From Flavobacterium kingsejongi (GTDB lineage: Bacteria; Bacteroidota; Bacteroidia; Flavobacteriales; Flavobacteriaceae), in assembly GCF_003076475.1 (NCBI RefSeq), contig NZ_CP020919.1:372001-436000 (forward strand): DNA of 64,000 nucleotides, given 5' to 3'. How positions within the stretch are numbered: position 1 is the stretch's first letter; every line of letters starts with the position of its first letter. Shown here piece by piece: positions 16,920 to 25,204 of this stretch. The position numbers were made by a program, and so were the translations under genes. The notes below the pieces were generated by a model that had not been told where the DNA came from, did not search any database, and saw nothing but the letters and a program-made list of their open reading frames with translations.

Positions 16920-18341
16920 ATGCAAGAAAACCCTGAAAATGAAAATCTAAAAAGAGAATTAGGCCTGTTGGACGGTACCATGCTTGTGGTAGGTTCCATG
17001 ATTGGATCCGGAATATTTATTGTCAGTGCCGATATTACCCGCCAGGTAGGCTCTGCCGGATGGCTCTTATTGATATGGCTCCTCTCGGGACTCATCACCG
17101 TAATTGCGGCAGTCAGTTATGGCGAACTGAGCTCGATGTTTCCCAAAGCTGGCGGACAATATGTGTACCTGAAAATCGCTTACAACAAACTCATTGCCTT
17201 CTTGTACGGCTGGAGTTTCTTTGCGGTGATACAAACGGGGACGATCGCAGCTGTTGGAGTTGCCTTTTCCAAATTTGCCGCCTATTTATACCCGCCGGTA
17301 AGTGATGAGAACATCCTTTGGGACATCGGTTGGTTCCAACTCAATGCAGCACAGCTGGTCTCTATTTGTACCATTATCATCCTCACCTACATCAACAGCC
17401 GTGGCGTAAAAAACGGCAAGATGTTACAAACCGTACTCACTATCATTAAAATAGCGTCCCTATTAGGCCTGATTGTTTTTGGGCTTTTACTGGCTGCCAA
17501 AGCTGAAACCTGGGATGCCAACTGGACCAATGCCTGGACTACACGCACTTTTGACAGTGCCTCCGGTTCCTGGCTTCCAATTAGCGGTACGGCACTTATT
17601 ACCGGAATCTCCGCCGCGATGGTAGGCTCCCTTTTTTCCAGTGATGCCTGGGTAGGGGTTACCTTTATCGCTGGAGAGATCAAGAATCCACAGCGTAACG
17701 TGGGCCTGAGCCTTTTCCTGGGAACATTTATCGTTAGTATTATTTATGTATTGGCCAATGTGATGTATATCGCCGTTATCCCGCTCGAAGAGATTGCTTT
17801 TGCAAAATCTGACCGGGTAGCTGTCGTGGCTTCCAATTATATTTTCGGGAACATCGGGACCCTTATCATTGCTATTATGATCATGGTTTCAACTTTTGCC
17901 TGTAATAACGGATTAATTATGGCCGGGGCACGTGTGTATTATACTATGGCTAAAGATGGCTTATTCTTCAAAAAAGCAGCCTTACTGAACCACGCCAGTG
18001 TTCCTTCCTGGGCTTTATGGATGCAGTGCATTTGGGCTTCTGCCCTATGCCTTACCGGAAAATACAATGCCCTGCTGGATTTTGTCATCATCATCGTCCT
18101 GATCTTTTATATCCTGACGATTTATGGGATTTTTATATTACGCCGTAAAATGCCGGATGTGGAACGTCCTTACAAAGCTTTCGGCTATCCTTTCCTACCG
18201 ATGGTTTATATTGTACTGGCAAGTGCTATATGTATTTCACTACTCTTCACTAAGTTTTCGACCTGTGGCTGGGGTGTATTGATCATGCTGATGGGCATAC
18301 CGGTCTACTACCTTACCAAACCGAAGGGCGACAAGTCCTGA
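16920..18341 (+). CDS. APC-superfamily amino acid permease
   Basis: A 473-residue inner-membrane transporter with about 12 hydrophobic helices. Helix 1 has the diagnostic LDGTMLVVGSMIGSGIF, the substrate-backbone-binding glycine motif of amino acid-polyamine-organocation carriers. The sequence most resembles the LAT/SteT-like subgroup (serine/threonine or general amino acid exchangers) in its PKAGGQYVYLK and SSDAWVGVTFIAGEIKNPQRN segments. The exact substrate cannot be read from sequence. It is a single-gene unit, divergent from the acetyltransferase pair and closed by a strong terminator at 18378. Confidence 0.9.
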   Translation: MQENPENENLKRELGLLDGTMLVVGSMIGSGIFIVSADITRQVGSAGWLLLIWLLSGLITVIAAVSYGELSSMFPKAGGQYVYLKIAYNKLIAFLYGWSFFAVIQTGTIAAVGVAFSKFAAYLYPPVSDENILWDIGWFQLNAAQLVSICTIIILTYINSRGVKNGKMLQTVLTIIKIASLLGLIVFGLLLAAKAETWDANWTNAWTTRTFDSASGSWLPISGTALITGISAAMVGSLFSSDAWVGVTFIAGEIKNPQRNVGLSLFLGTFIVSIIYVLANVMYIAVIPLEEIAFAKSDRVAVVASNYIFGNIGTLIIAIMIMVSTFACNNGLIMAGARVYYTMAKDGLFFKKAALLNHASVPSWALWMQCIWASALCLTGKYNALLDFVIIIVLIFYILTIYGIFILRRKMPDVERPYKAFGYPFLPMVYIVLASAICISLLFTKFSTCGWGVLIMLMGIPVYYLTKPKGDKS

Positions 18342-18377
18342 TAAGATAAAAAACAACCTCTTACAAACAGTATAGAT

Positions 18378-18413
18378 TCCCGTGATATCCATGATATCAC
18401 GGGATTTTTTTTT
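18378..18413 (+). terminator. Rho-independent terminator of the permease gene
   Basis: A perfect 12-base inverted repeat (TCCCGTGATATC / GATATCACGGGA) with a 3-base loop at 18378-18404 is followed by nine T residues. It lies 36 bases after the permease stop. Confidence 0.9.
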
Positions 18414-18462
18414 CTCCTAAACCCTGTTTACTGCATTCCTGTATTGTACAAGCAAAACGTGG

Positions 18463-18609
18463 GTTATGATGTAAAGATGGTGCGACAAGAAGCAAAGAGT
18501 GCGCGACCAGGAGTAAAGAAGGCGTGACAAGAAGCAAAGAGTGCGTGACCAGGAGCAAAGAAGGCGCGACAAGAAGCAAAGAAGGCGTGACAAGAAGCGT
18601 AGAAGGCGC
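18463..18609. repeat. 21-bp tandem repeat array, left part
   Basis: Six clear units of 21 bases occupy 18484-18609 (units start at 18484, 18505, 18526, 18547, 18568 and 18589), preceded by a degenerate seventh at 18463-18483. The unit is approximately GACAAGAAGCAAAGAAGGCGT, and early units alternate with a variant beginning GACCAGGAG. The plus frames contain stops. The minus frames stay open and would encode a Leu/Val-rich heptad, but there is no start context or conserved protein, so I treat it as non-coding. The array resumes beyond the IS256 element at 19998. Confidence 0.85.
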
Positions 18610-18617
18610 AAAAGGGG

Positions 18618-18641
18618 GAGTAGTCGTTAGATTGTGTAAAC
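18618..18641 (+). repeat. Left terminal inverted repeat of the IS256-family element
   Basis: Pairs with 19972-19995 at 18 of 24 positions. GTCG near the outer end and TTGTGTAAAC at the inner end are shared at the same spacing. Confidence 0.65.
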
Positions 18642-18754
18642 GTAGAAATTGATTTTAATTTGATTTGAGATTTTAAGGCTTAGCCAAAAAACAACAGATC
18701 ATTAAGTATAGAATTTAAAAGAACTACATTTAAATAATTTAAAAAGAGCGGATT

Positions 18755-19966
18755 ATGATCGAAGATGGTAAATTACCCAAAGATTTTGCAAAGCAATTTA
18801 AAAACAAAGAAGACTTCCATACTTTTTTTCAAGACCTGTATAAACAAGGCATTGAACAACTACTCCAGGGAGAATTGGATGCTCATCTGGGATATGAGAA
18901 GCATAATATTGACGGATACAATACAGGCAATAGCCGTAATGGTTCTTTCTCAAAGAATATAAAATCAGAGACTTTGGGCAATATGGTCCTGGCTATTCCC
19001 CGGGATAGAAATGGTGAATTCGAGCCTCAGGTCATCGGAAAAGGCCAATCGATGAGTGAAAAGATTGAAGATGCTATTTTAGGAATGTACAGTCGTGGAA
19101 TGACCCGTAGTGATATTGTAGAACAAGTTAAAGAAGTTTATGGGATATCAGTAAGTGAGTCCACGATTTCGACCATCTCTGATAGAATACTGGCTGATGT
19201 TGATTTATGGACTAAAAGGGCTTTAGAACCACAGTATCTGATTGTTTGGATGGATGCTGTGCATATGAAAGTAAGAACAGATGGGAAATATGAAAACCAT
19301 GCAATTTACATTGTAATCGGACTAAAAACAGATGGTAAGAAAGAAGTATTAGGAATGTGGCTAAATAAAGAAGAGTCGGCTTCATTTTGGATGACTGTAC
19401 TCTCTGACATAAAATCTCGTGGAGTAAAGGATATTCTCATTGCCTGTACAGATAACCTTACCGGATTTACAAAAGCTATCAGAGGTGTTTTTCCAAATAC
19501 AGAATCCCAGCTTTGCATTGTTCATCAAATAAGGAATAGCCTTAAGTTTGTAGTAGTTAAGGATAGAAAAGCATTTTGCAGTGCAATGAAAGAAGTATAT
19601 ACTGCAATAAATCAGGAAGAAGCCGTTTTAGCTCTGGCTGAATTTAAAAAAAACTGGGAAGCAAAATATAAATATGCCGTTTGCTCCTGGGAAAAGAATT
19701 GGGAAAATCTCATGCCTTTTTTGGCCTATCCTGCTGAAATCAGGAAAATAATGTACACCACAAATACAATAGAAAACTTAAACAGGGGAATTAGAAAATA
19801 TACCAAAACAAAAGTGCAGTTCCCAGATGAAAAAAGCGTCAAGAAATCAGTCTATTTAGCAATACAAAATTGTGAAAAAAGCTGGATAAATGCAATACCA
19901 AGCTGGGGATTAATCATGAATCAGTTCTTGGTCATATTTGGAGAAAGGTGTAATATTAAACACTAA
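18755..19966 (+). CDS. IS256-family (Mutator-type) transposase
   Basis: A 403-residue DDE transposase that cuts and pastes its element. Family signatures: the N-terminal zone with GYEKHNIDGYNTGNSRNG, the first catalytic Asp in YLIVWMDAVHMKV, the second in ILIACTDNLTGF, and the catalytic Glu in YTTNTIENLNRGIRK. The length of about 400 is standard and there is no frameshift, so the enzyme is probably active. The ATG at 18755 leaves a 113-base left leader inside the element. It is more AT-rich in style than the neighbouring core genes, in line with a mobile origin. Confidence 0.95.
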   Translation: MIEDGKLPKDFAKQFKNKEDFHTFFQDLYKQGIEQLLQGELDAHLGYEKHNIDGYNTGNSRNGSFSKNIKSETLGNMVLAIPRDRNGEFEPQVIGKGQSMSEKIEDAILGMYSRGMTRSDIVEQVKEVYGISVSESTISTISDRILADVDLWTKRALEPQYLIVWMDAVHMKVRTDGKYENHAIYIVIGLKTDGKKEVLGMWLNKEESASFWMTVLSDIKSRGVKDILIACTDNLTGFTKAIRGVFPNTESQLCIVHQIRNSLKFVVVKDRKAFCSAMKEVYTAINQEEAVLALAEFKKNWEAKYKYAVCSWEKNWENLMPFLAYPAEIRKIMYTTNTIENLNRGIRKYTKTKVQFPDEKSVKKSVYLAIQNCEKSWINAIPSWGLIMNQFLVIFGERCNIKH

Positions 19967-19971
19967 TAACT

Positions 19972-19995
19972 GTTTACACAAAATTTCGACCAGTC
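19972..19995 (-). repeat. Right terminal inverted repeat of the IS256-family element
   Basis: Reverse complement of the left repeat at 18618-18641 with 18 of 24 matches. It begins 5 bases after the transposase stop codon. Confidence 0.65.
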
Positions 19996-19997
19996 TC

Positions 19998-20038
19998 GCG
20001 TAGAAGGCGTGGCAAGAAGCGTAGAAGGCGTGGCAAAT
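19998..20038. repeat. 21-bp tandem repeat array, right part
   Basis: A partial unit (GCGTAGAAGGCGT at 19998-20010), one full unit (20011-20031) and the start of another (GGCAAATG) continue the array seen at 18463-18609. They are closest to the last left unit, with GCGTAGAAGG in place of GCAAAGAAGG. Confidence 0.8.
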
Positions 20039-20095
20039 GAAACCATACAATCCAAAAGCAGAGAAGCTATAACGAAGCCCTATACTAACAGGTAT

Positions 20096-20132
20096 AAAAA
20101 AAGGCCTTTCCGAATTGGAAAGGCCTTTTTTT
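20096..20132. terminator. Bidirectional terminator after coxA
   Basis: AAGGCCTTTCC / GGAAAGGCCTT (20101-20111 and 20117-20127) forms an 11-bp stem with a 5-base loop, flanked by A-runs on the left and T-runs on the right, so it can stop transcription from both sides. It ends the minus-strand respiratory operon and insulates it from the IS256 element. Confidence 0.88.
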
Positions 20133-20152
20133 ATATAATATGATACTGAATC

Positions 20153-21955
20153 TTAGTGATTTAAAACTTCTTCACCTTCTTTCATTGGAACCGTCTGAGG
20201 AACGTAATCCAGTTCATGCCCTGGCTTACTGTAATCGTAAGGCCATCTGTGCACTTCAGGAATCTCTCCAGGCCAGTTACCGTGGATATGTTCTACTGGA
20301 GTAGTCCATTCTAAGGTATTGGATTTCCATGGATTCTGCGTTGCTTTTTGTCCGTAGAAAATACTGTAGATAAAGTTCCATAAGAAAACCAATTGGAATG
20401 CAGCACCGATCAATGCGAACATTGTAATCAGAACGTTTACATCCTGCAAGTCATCAAATAATGGGAAGTTGGTATTGGTATAGTAACGTCTTGGAAGACC
20501 TGCCATACCGATAAAGTGCATTGGGAAGAATACTCCGTAAGCACATATTGCCGTTACCCAGAAGTGAATGTACCCTAAGTTTTTGTTTAACATTCTTCCG
20601 AACATTTTTGGGAACCAGTGATAGATTCCGGCAAACATACCGTAAAGAGCAGATATACCCATTACAAGGTGGAAGTGAGCGATTACGAAATACGTATCGT
20701 GTACATTAATATCCAGTGTACTGTCTCCAAGGATAATCCCTGTCAAACCACCACTGATGAATGTAGATACCATCCCGATAGAGAAAAGCATAGCAGGGTT
20801 AAGCTGCAGGTTACCTTTCCAAAGTGTCGTGATCCAGTTGAAAGCTTTTACCGCAGACGGGATAGCGATCAATAATGTTGTAAATGTAAATACAGATCCA
20901 AGGAATGGATTCATACCGGAAACGAACATATGGTGACCCCATACGATAGTCGATAAGAATGCAATAGCAAGGATAGAAGTAATCATCGCTCTGTAACCGA
21001 AAATTGGTTTACGGGAATTCGTAGCCATAACTTCAGAAACGATACCCATTGCAGGTAAGATTACAATATATACTTCAGGGTGTCCTAAGAACCAGAATAA
21101 GTGTTCGAATAATACCGGGGAACCTCCCTGGTTGTGTAAAACTTCACCAGAAATAAAGATATCCGATAAGAAGAATGAAGTACCGAAACTTCTGTCAAAG
21201 ATCAATAATAATGCAGCAGATAATAATACCGGGAACGATACAATACCAATTACAGCAGTAATGAAGAATGTCCATATTGTTAAAGGAAGACGGGTCATTG
21301 TCATACCTTTTGTACGCAGGTTAAGAACGGTTACTACGTAGTTCAGGGATCCCATTGCAGAAGATGCGATAAAGATAGCCATAGAAACCAACCATAGTGT
21401 CATACCCATCCCAGAACCTGGAATTGCCTGTGGCAATGCACTCAAAGGAGGATAAATTGTCCATCCTGCAGAAGCAGGGCCTGACTCTACAAATAAGGAA
21501 CTGATCATGATTACAGACGACAGGAAGAACATCCAGAACGAAAGCATGTTCATGAAACCTGATGCCATATCCCTTGCTCCAATCTGAAGGGGAATAAGTA
21601 GGTTACTAAATGTACCACTTAATCCTTGTGTCAATACAAAGAATACCATGATGGTACCGTGTATGGTTACCAACGCCAGATAAGCGTCATTTTTCATTAC
21701 ACCACCCGGAGCCATTTTGTCTCCTAAGAAGATTTGGAAAACTTTAAAAGATTCTTCCGGCCATGCCAATTGAATCCTGAAAAGCAACGACATTCCAATC
21801 CCAATAATACCCATAACCAAAGCGGTGATCAGGTATTGTTTGGAGATCATTTTATGATCATAACTAAAGATATATTTACTGATAAATGTATCTTTATGGT
21901 GATGTTCTTGTTCGTGATCGTGTGAAAGATCGTGATCGTGAGCTACTGCTGACAT
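20153..21955 (-). CDS. coxA: Cytochrome c oxidase subunit I (aa3-type haem-copper oxidase)
   Basis: Catalytic subunit that reduces oxygen to water and pumps protons. The 600 residues include about 12 membrane helices. Ligand motifs are intact: the CuB histidine and cross-linked tyrosine in FLGHPEVYIVILP, the CuB histidines in VWGHHMFVSG, and the haem ligand pair in DTYFVIAHFHLVMG. The Glu of HPEVY marks an A1-type oxidase. The N-terminus is unusually His-rich, with seven His in the first 20 residues before the first helix. It is last in the operon after coxB, with a 30-base gap, and is closed by the terminator at 20096. Subunits III and IV are not in this cluster. Confidence 0.97.
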   Translation of the reverse strand: MSAVAHDHDLSHDHEQEHHHKDTFISKYIFSYDHKMISKQYLITALVMGIIGIGMSLLFRIQLAWPEESFKVFQIFLGDKMAPGGVMKNDAYLALVTIHGTIMVFFVLTQGLSGTFSNLLIPLQIGARDMASGFMNMLSFWMFFLSSVIMISSLFVESGPASAGWTIYPPLSALPQAIPGSGMGMTLWLVSMAIFIASSAMGSLNYVVTVLNLRTKGMTMTRLPLTIWTFFITAVIGIVSFPVLLSAALLLIFDRSFGTSFFLSDIFISGEVLHNQGGSPVLFEHLFWFLGHPEVYIVILPAMGIVSEVMATNSRKPIFGYRAMITSILAIAFLSTIVWGHHMFVSGMNPFLGSVFTFTTLLIAIPSAVKAFNWITTLWKGNLQLNPAMLFSIGMVSTFISGGLTGIILGDSTLDINVHDTYFVIAHFHLVMGISALYGMFAGIYHWFPKMFGRMLNKNLGYIHFWVTAICAYGVFFPMHFIGMAGLPRRYYTNTNFPLFDDLQDVNVLITMFALIGAAFQLVFLWNFIYSIFYGQKATQNPWKSNTLEWTTPVEHIHGNWPGEIPEVHRWPYDYSKPGHELDYVPQTVPMKEGEEVLNH

Positions 21956-21985
21956 ATTCTTAATTTATAAGTATTAAAGATATAA

Positions 21986-23113
21986 TTATTTCTGTATAAC
22001 CTGTGCTACAACCGCAGTAGTATCTTTTGCGTTTTTAGCATCAGCTTCTTCTTTGAGCACTTTACCTAAAGTAGGTTTTTCTGCCAGCCATTTTTTGAAA
22101 TCAGCCGGAGTGTCTACCACCACTTTCATTTGCATGTTATAGTGCGAAGCACCACAAATTTTATTACAAAGCAGTAAATAATCAAAAGTATACGGATCTA
22201 AAGCCGTTTGACCTTTGGCCACAAGCTCTGCACTTTTCTTAGCACGGATCTTGTTGATGTTTGCTACTTTTTTCACCATCTCTTCATCTTCACGCATTTC
22301 AGCAGTAGTAACGGTTGGTGTGAAAGCAAATTGCGTCACCATACCTGGCACTACGTTCATCTGTGCTCTAAAGTGTGGCATATAAGCAGAGTGTAAAACG
22401 TCCTGAGAACGCATTTTGAACACTACTTTTTTACCTTTAGGAATGTGAAGTTCACTTACTACTTTATCATCCTGTGCATACGGGTCAGCAGCGTCAACAC
22501 CCATAGTGTTGATTCCTTCGATATAACGTACGTTGGCTTTCCCTAATACATTATCTTCTCCAGCATAACGAGCTTCCCAGCTGAACTGTTTTCCGTAGAT
22601 TTCTACATAAATTACATCTTCGTCTTCATCAACGAACATGATGTTGGTCCATGCATACAATCCGTAAAGGATTAATACAGCCAAAACAATTACCGGGATA
22701 ATAGTCCAGATGAACTCTAATTTATCATTATCCGCAAAATATAATGCGGTGTTTCCTTCTTTACCTCTGTATTTATAAGAGAAGTAAAATAATAATGCCT
22801 GTGTAAGAAACTGGACGATGAAGATCAATACCATAGAAATGGTCATCAGGTTGTCCACATCGGTACCGTGCTCGGAAGCCGGAGTACCCAAAACTAAGTG
22901 TCCCCATTTGAATAGGCCATAGATCATAAAGATATACATGAACGCTAAAAAGCCGAACATGAGGTATCCCTGGACATTGTTATCCGCATCATTTGCCACA
23001 CCGGAATTATTTCTTCTGGAAGCGCCAATCTGCGTCAAATCGAATATTTTAGTCATCTGCCATACAGCAATGGCTAATAAAACTAAAACTATAATAACCA
23101 ACAAACTTGTCAT
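21986..23113 (-). CDS. coxB: Cytochrome c oxidase subunit II (CuA subunit)
   Basis: Accepts electrons from a cytochrome c domain and passes them to subunit I. The C-terminal cupredoxin domain keeps the CuA site: a His in DVLHSAYMPHFRAQM and the cluster LLLCNKICGASHYNMQM with both Cys, His and Met. The 375-residue protein starts with about four hydrophobic segments (near residues 3-20, 49-75, 90-115 and 135-160), two more than the minimal subunit II. The last two (VLIFIVQFLTQALLFYFSY and IIPVIVLAVLILYGLYAW) correspond to the usual hairpin. No fused cytochrome c domain is present, so electrons should come from ActA or ActE haems. It lies between actF and coxA. Confidence 0.95.
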   Translation of the reverse strand: MTSLLVIIVLVLLAIAVWQMTKIFDLTQIGASRRNNSGVANDADNNVQGYLMFGFLAFMYIFMIYGLFKWGHLVLGTPASEHGTDVDNLMTISMVLIFIVQFLTQALLFYFSYKYRGKEGNTALYFADNDKLEFIWTIIPVIVLAVLILYGLYAWTNIMFVDEDEDVIYVEIYGKQFSWEARYAGEDNVLGKANVRYIEGINTMGVDAADPYAQDDKVVSELHIPKGKKVVFKMRSQDVLHSAYMPHFRAQMNVVPGMVTQFAFTPTVTTAEMREDEEMVKKVANINKIRAKKSAELVAKGQTALDPYTFDYLLLCNKICGASHYNMQMKVVVDTPADFKKWLAEKPTLGKVLKEEADAKNAKDTTAVVAQVIQK

Positions 23114-23131
23114 CTGTATTTACTTTAAATA

Positions 23132-24622
23132 TTAGTAATGAAAATGTTTACTTTCTCCTATAAATGGATTTCTTTTTGCTAAAAGCGATTCTTTCGTCAA
23201 TGCTGTAAAAGCAACAAAGATGAATAATCCTAAAAAGAATAGTACTGATCCTATTTCAGAGACTCCGATAAACCATCTGTCACCAACAGTTGCAGGCATG
23301 ATCATATTGAAGAAGTCTAAATAATGTCCACATAAAATTACAGTACCGGCCATTACGATCAACCATGGAATTCTCTTGAAATCGGTATTTAATAATAACA
23401 ATACAGGGAACAGGAAGTTCATGGCAACCATTCCGAAGAAAGGCAGGTTATAATGCTCAATTCGCGTTACGAAGTAGGTTACCTCTTCCGGAATATCAGC
23501 ATACCAGATCAACATGAATTGTGAAAACCAAAGGTACGTCCAGAAAATACTGATACCGAACATGAATTTCGCTAAATCATGGAAGTGGCTTGTGTTTACA
23601 TATTCTAAATGCCCTTTAGATTTTAAGTATAAAGTAAAGAATGCAATTACGGTGATCCCACTTACAAAGAAACTTGCAAATACATACCATCCAAATAATG
23701 TACTGTACCAGTGTGGGTCAACAGACATGATCCAGTCCCAGGACATAATAGATTCAGAAACGATAAAGAATACTAAGAATGCCGCCGAAGCTTTAAAGGA
23801 TTTCTTGTAGTACAAATCATCATTGGCACCATCCTGCAATAGTGAATATTTTCGGGAATAGTGTCTGTATAAGTTCCAACCAATCAGGAATATTGCAGCT
23901 CTGATCAGGAAGAAAGGTACGTTCAGGTAACCTGATTTTCCCTGGATCAATCGATCTACTTTTACTACTTCCGGATCCATCCACACAAATAGGTGGTTGA
24001 AGTGGAAACCGCATAACAATAATAGGATAAAGAATATTACAGAACCTGGAAGCAGGTAACTTGTAATCCCTTCCATTACTCTGAATAATACTGGAGACCA
24101 TCCTGCCTGAGCAGCATATTGGATCGCATAGAATGCCAATACTCCAAGAGCGATTAACATAAAAAAGATACATGCTACATATAAGGCAGCCCAAGGCTTG
24201 TTTTGCAATTGGTGCAATACATGCTCCAAATGTTCTTCATGCTCTTTGTGGTGATCCGCTTCTGAAACGGTGTGTTTGTCTGCATCGGCATGAACATCAT
24301 GCTGTGGCACTTCTGCTACGGCATGTACTGAGTCTGCAGCCGGAAAGGCAGCAGCAGTTGTTGTAGCATCGGTTGCAGCTGGAACTACAGCGTTTTGTTC
24401 TGTTCCATGAGGCGCTTCAACAGCAGTTGCAGCTTCGTGGTGTGGTTCATGTCCTGCTTCAGCAGTAGCATGCCCTCCATGATGTTGCTCTTCTGCGGCT
24501 AAAATCTTCTCTACATCTTGTGTATTTTTAGGTGCAGTCCAAAAACCATATCCAATTCCTAAAACGCCGAGAGCCATCAGGATGAAAGAAAATGTTTTTA
24601 ATTTGCTTGAAAATGTGTACAT
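23132..24622 (-). CDS. actF: Alternative Complex III membrane subunit ActF
   Basis: Membrane subunit of the quinol:cytochrome c oxidoreductase that replaces the bc1 complex in many Bacteroidota. The 496 residues hold about 10 helices related to the NrfD/ActC fold (for example SWDWIMSVDPHWYSTLFGWYVF). Between the first helix (residues 9-27) and the second (about 144-165) lies a low-complexity Ala/His-rich segment with 17 histidines between residues 47 and 137, ending in a probable helix (HHKEHEEHLEHVLHQLQ). The rest is well conserved. It is followed by coxB after 18 bases, tying the complex to its oxidase. The role of the His-rich insert is unknown. Confidence 0.9.
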   Translation of the reverse strand: MYTFSSKLKTFSFILMALGVLGIGYGFWTAPKNTQDVEKILAAEEQHHGGHATAEAGHEPHHEAATAVEAPHGTEQNAVVPAATDATTTAAAFPAADSVHAVAEVPQHDVHADADKHTVSEADHHKEHEEHLEHVLHQLQNKPWAALYVACIFFMLIALGVLAFYAIQYAAQAGWSPVLFRVMEGITSYLLPGSVIFFILLLLCGFHFNHLFVWMDPEVVKVDRLIQGKSGYLNVPFFLIRAAIFLIGWNLYRHYSRKYSLLQDGANDDLYYKKSFKASAAFLVFFIVSESIMSWDWIMSVDPHWYSTLFGWYVFASFFVSGITVIAFFTLYLKSKGHLEYVNTSHFHDLAKFMFGISIFWTYLWFSQFMLIWYADIPEEVTYFVTRIEHYNLPFFGMVAMNFLFPVLLLLNTDFKRIPWLIVMAGTVILCGHYLDFFNMIMPATVGDRWFIGVSEIGSVLFFLGLFIFVAFTALTKESLLAKRNPFIGESKHFHY

Positions 24623-24649
24623 ATCTAAATAAATCAGTGTGTTCTACAA

Positions 24650-25195
24650 TTATAATTTTCCTTTTAGCTCCATCACATATGTTGCTACCTGCCAACGTTC
24701 GTGAGCGTTCAGCTGATTTGCATGAGAACCCATAGCATTTAAACCATACGTTGCAACATGAAAAACACTACCAACAGTAATATCTCTGTCGGCATAACTC
24801 GGAACTCCAAGGAATTTTTCTCTCTGGACTAATTTTCCTTTACCATCACCTTTATCACCGTGGCAGATTGCACAGTAAACTGTGAAAAGCGCAGCAGCTT
24901 TAGGGGCATCATAAGAAAGAGAATCTAATGGTGATTTTGAGTTGGCTTTAGCAGCATTATACCCTTCCGTAGTGTTAGGATAGTCATACGGTTCAAATCC
25001 TCTTGGGATTGACCCCTCTGCAGGCAGCTGACCTTCTTTTCCATTAGCGAATGCTTTGGACTCAGAGTAGGTTTCATACCCTACCGATTCGTACATATTC
25101 GGAAAATACTGATAGTTTGGTTTTGATTTATCAAAGCAAGAAGTAACTACTGCTGATAAACATACCAATAGGGCTATTTTATATAAGCTTTTCAT
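24650..25195 (-). CDS. actE: Alternative Complex III monohaem cytochrome c lipoprotein ActE
   Basis: A 181-residue exported cytochrome c. It has a lipoprotein signal peptide with lipobox VTSC (Cys 20) and one haem-attachment motif, CAICHGDKGDGKGK, in the C-terminal half. A distal Met is likely in the YGLNAMGSH segment. ActE belongs to the periplasmic haem wire of the complex, carrying electrons from ActB and ActA towards the oxidase. It sits between actD and actF, with gaps of 9 and 27 bases. The length and single haem are normal for ActE. Confidence 0.9.
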   Translation of the reverse strand: MKSLYKIALLVCLSAVVTSCFDKSKPNYQYFPNMYESVGYETYSESKAFANGKEGQLPAEGSIPRGFEPYDYPNTTEGYNAAKANSKSPLDSLSYDAPKAAALFTVYCAICHGDKGDGKGKLVQREKFLGVPSYADRDITVGSVFHVATYGLNAMGSHANQLNAHERWQVATYVMELKGKL

Positions 25196-25204
25196 ATCTG
25201 TTTT

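Larger units (their letters stand above)
18618..19995 (+). mobile_element. IS256-family insertion sequence (about 1.38 kb)
   Basis: One transposase gene of the Mutator/IS256 type is bounded by imperfect terminal inverted repeats: 18618-18641 and 19972-19995 match at 18 of 24 positions, with the inner 10 bases TTGTGTAAAC identical. The length is typical of the family. I could not find the 8-9 base target duplication expected after a simple insertion, so the flanks have changed or the true ends differ by a few bases. The element interrupts the 21-bp array, whose GCGTAGAAGGCG unit occurs on both sides. Confidence 0.8.

Noticed and set aside
18463..18609. Possible CRISPR array
   Set aside because: Repeats of 21 bases are directly contiguous with no spacers, and no cas genes are present.
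18397..18611. Two minus-strand frames of about 60 residues through the 21-bp array, with Leu/Val-rich heptads
   Set aside because: They arise from the repeat period being a multiple of three, have no ribosome-binding context, and run into the permease terminator.
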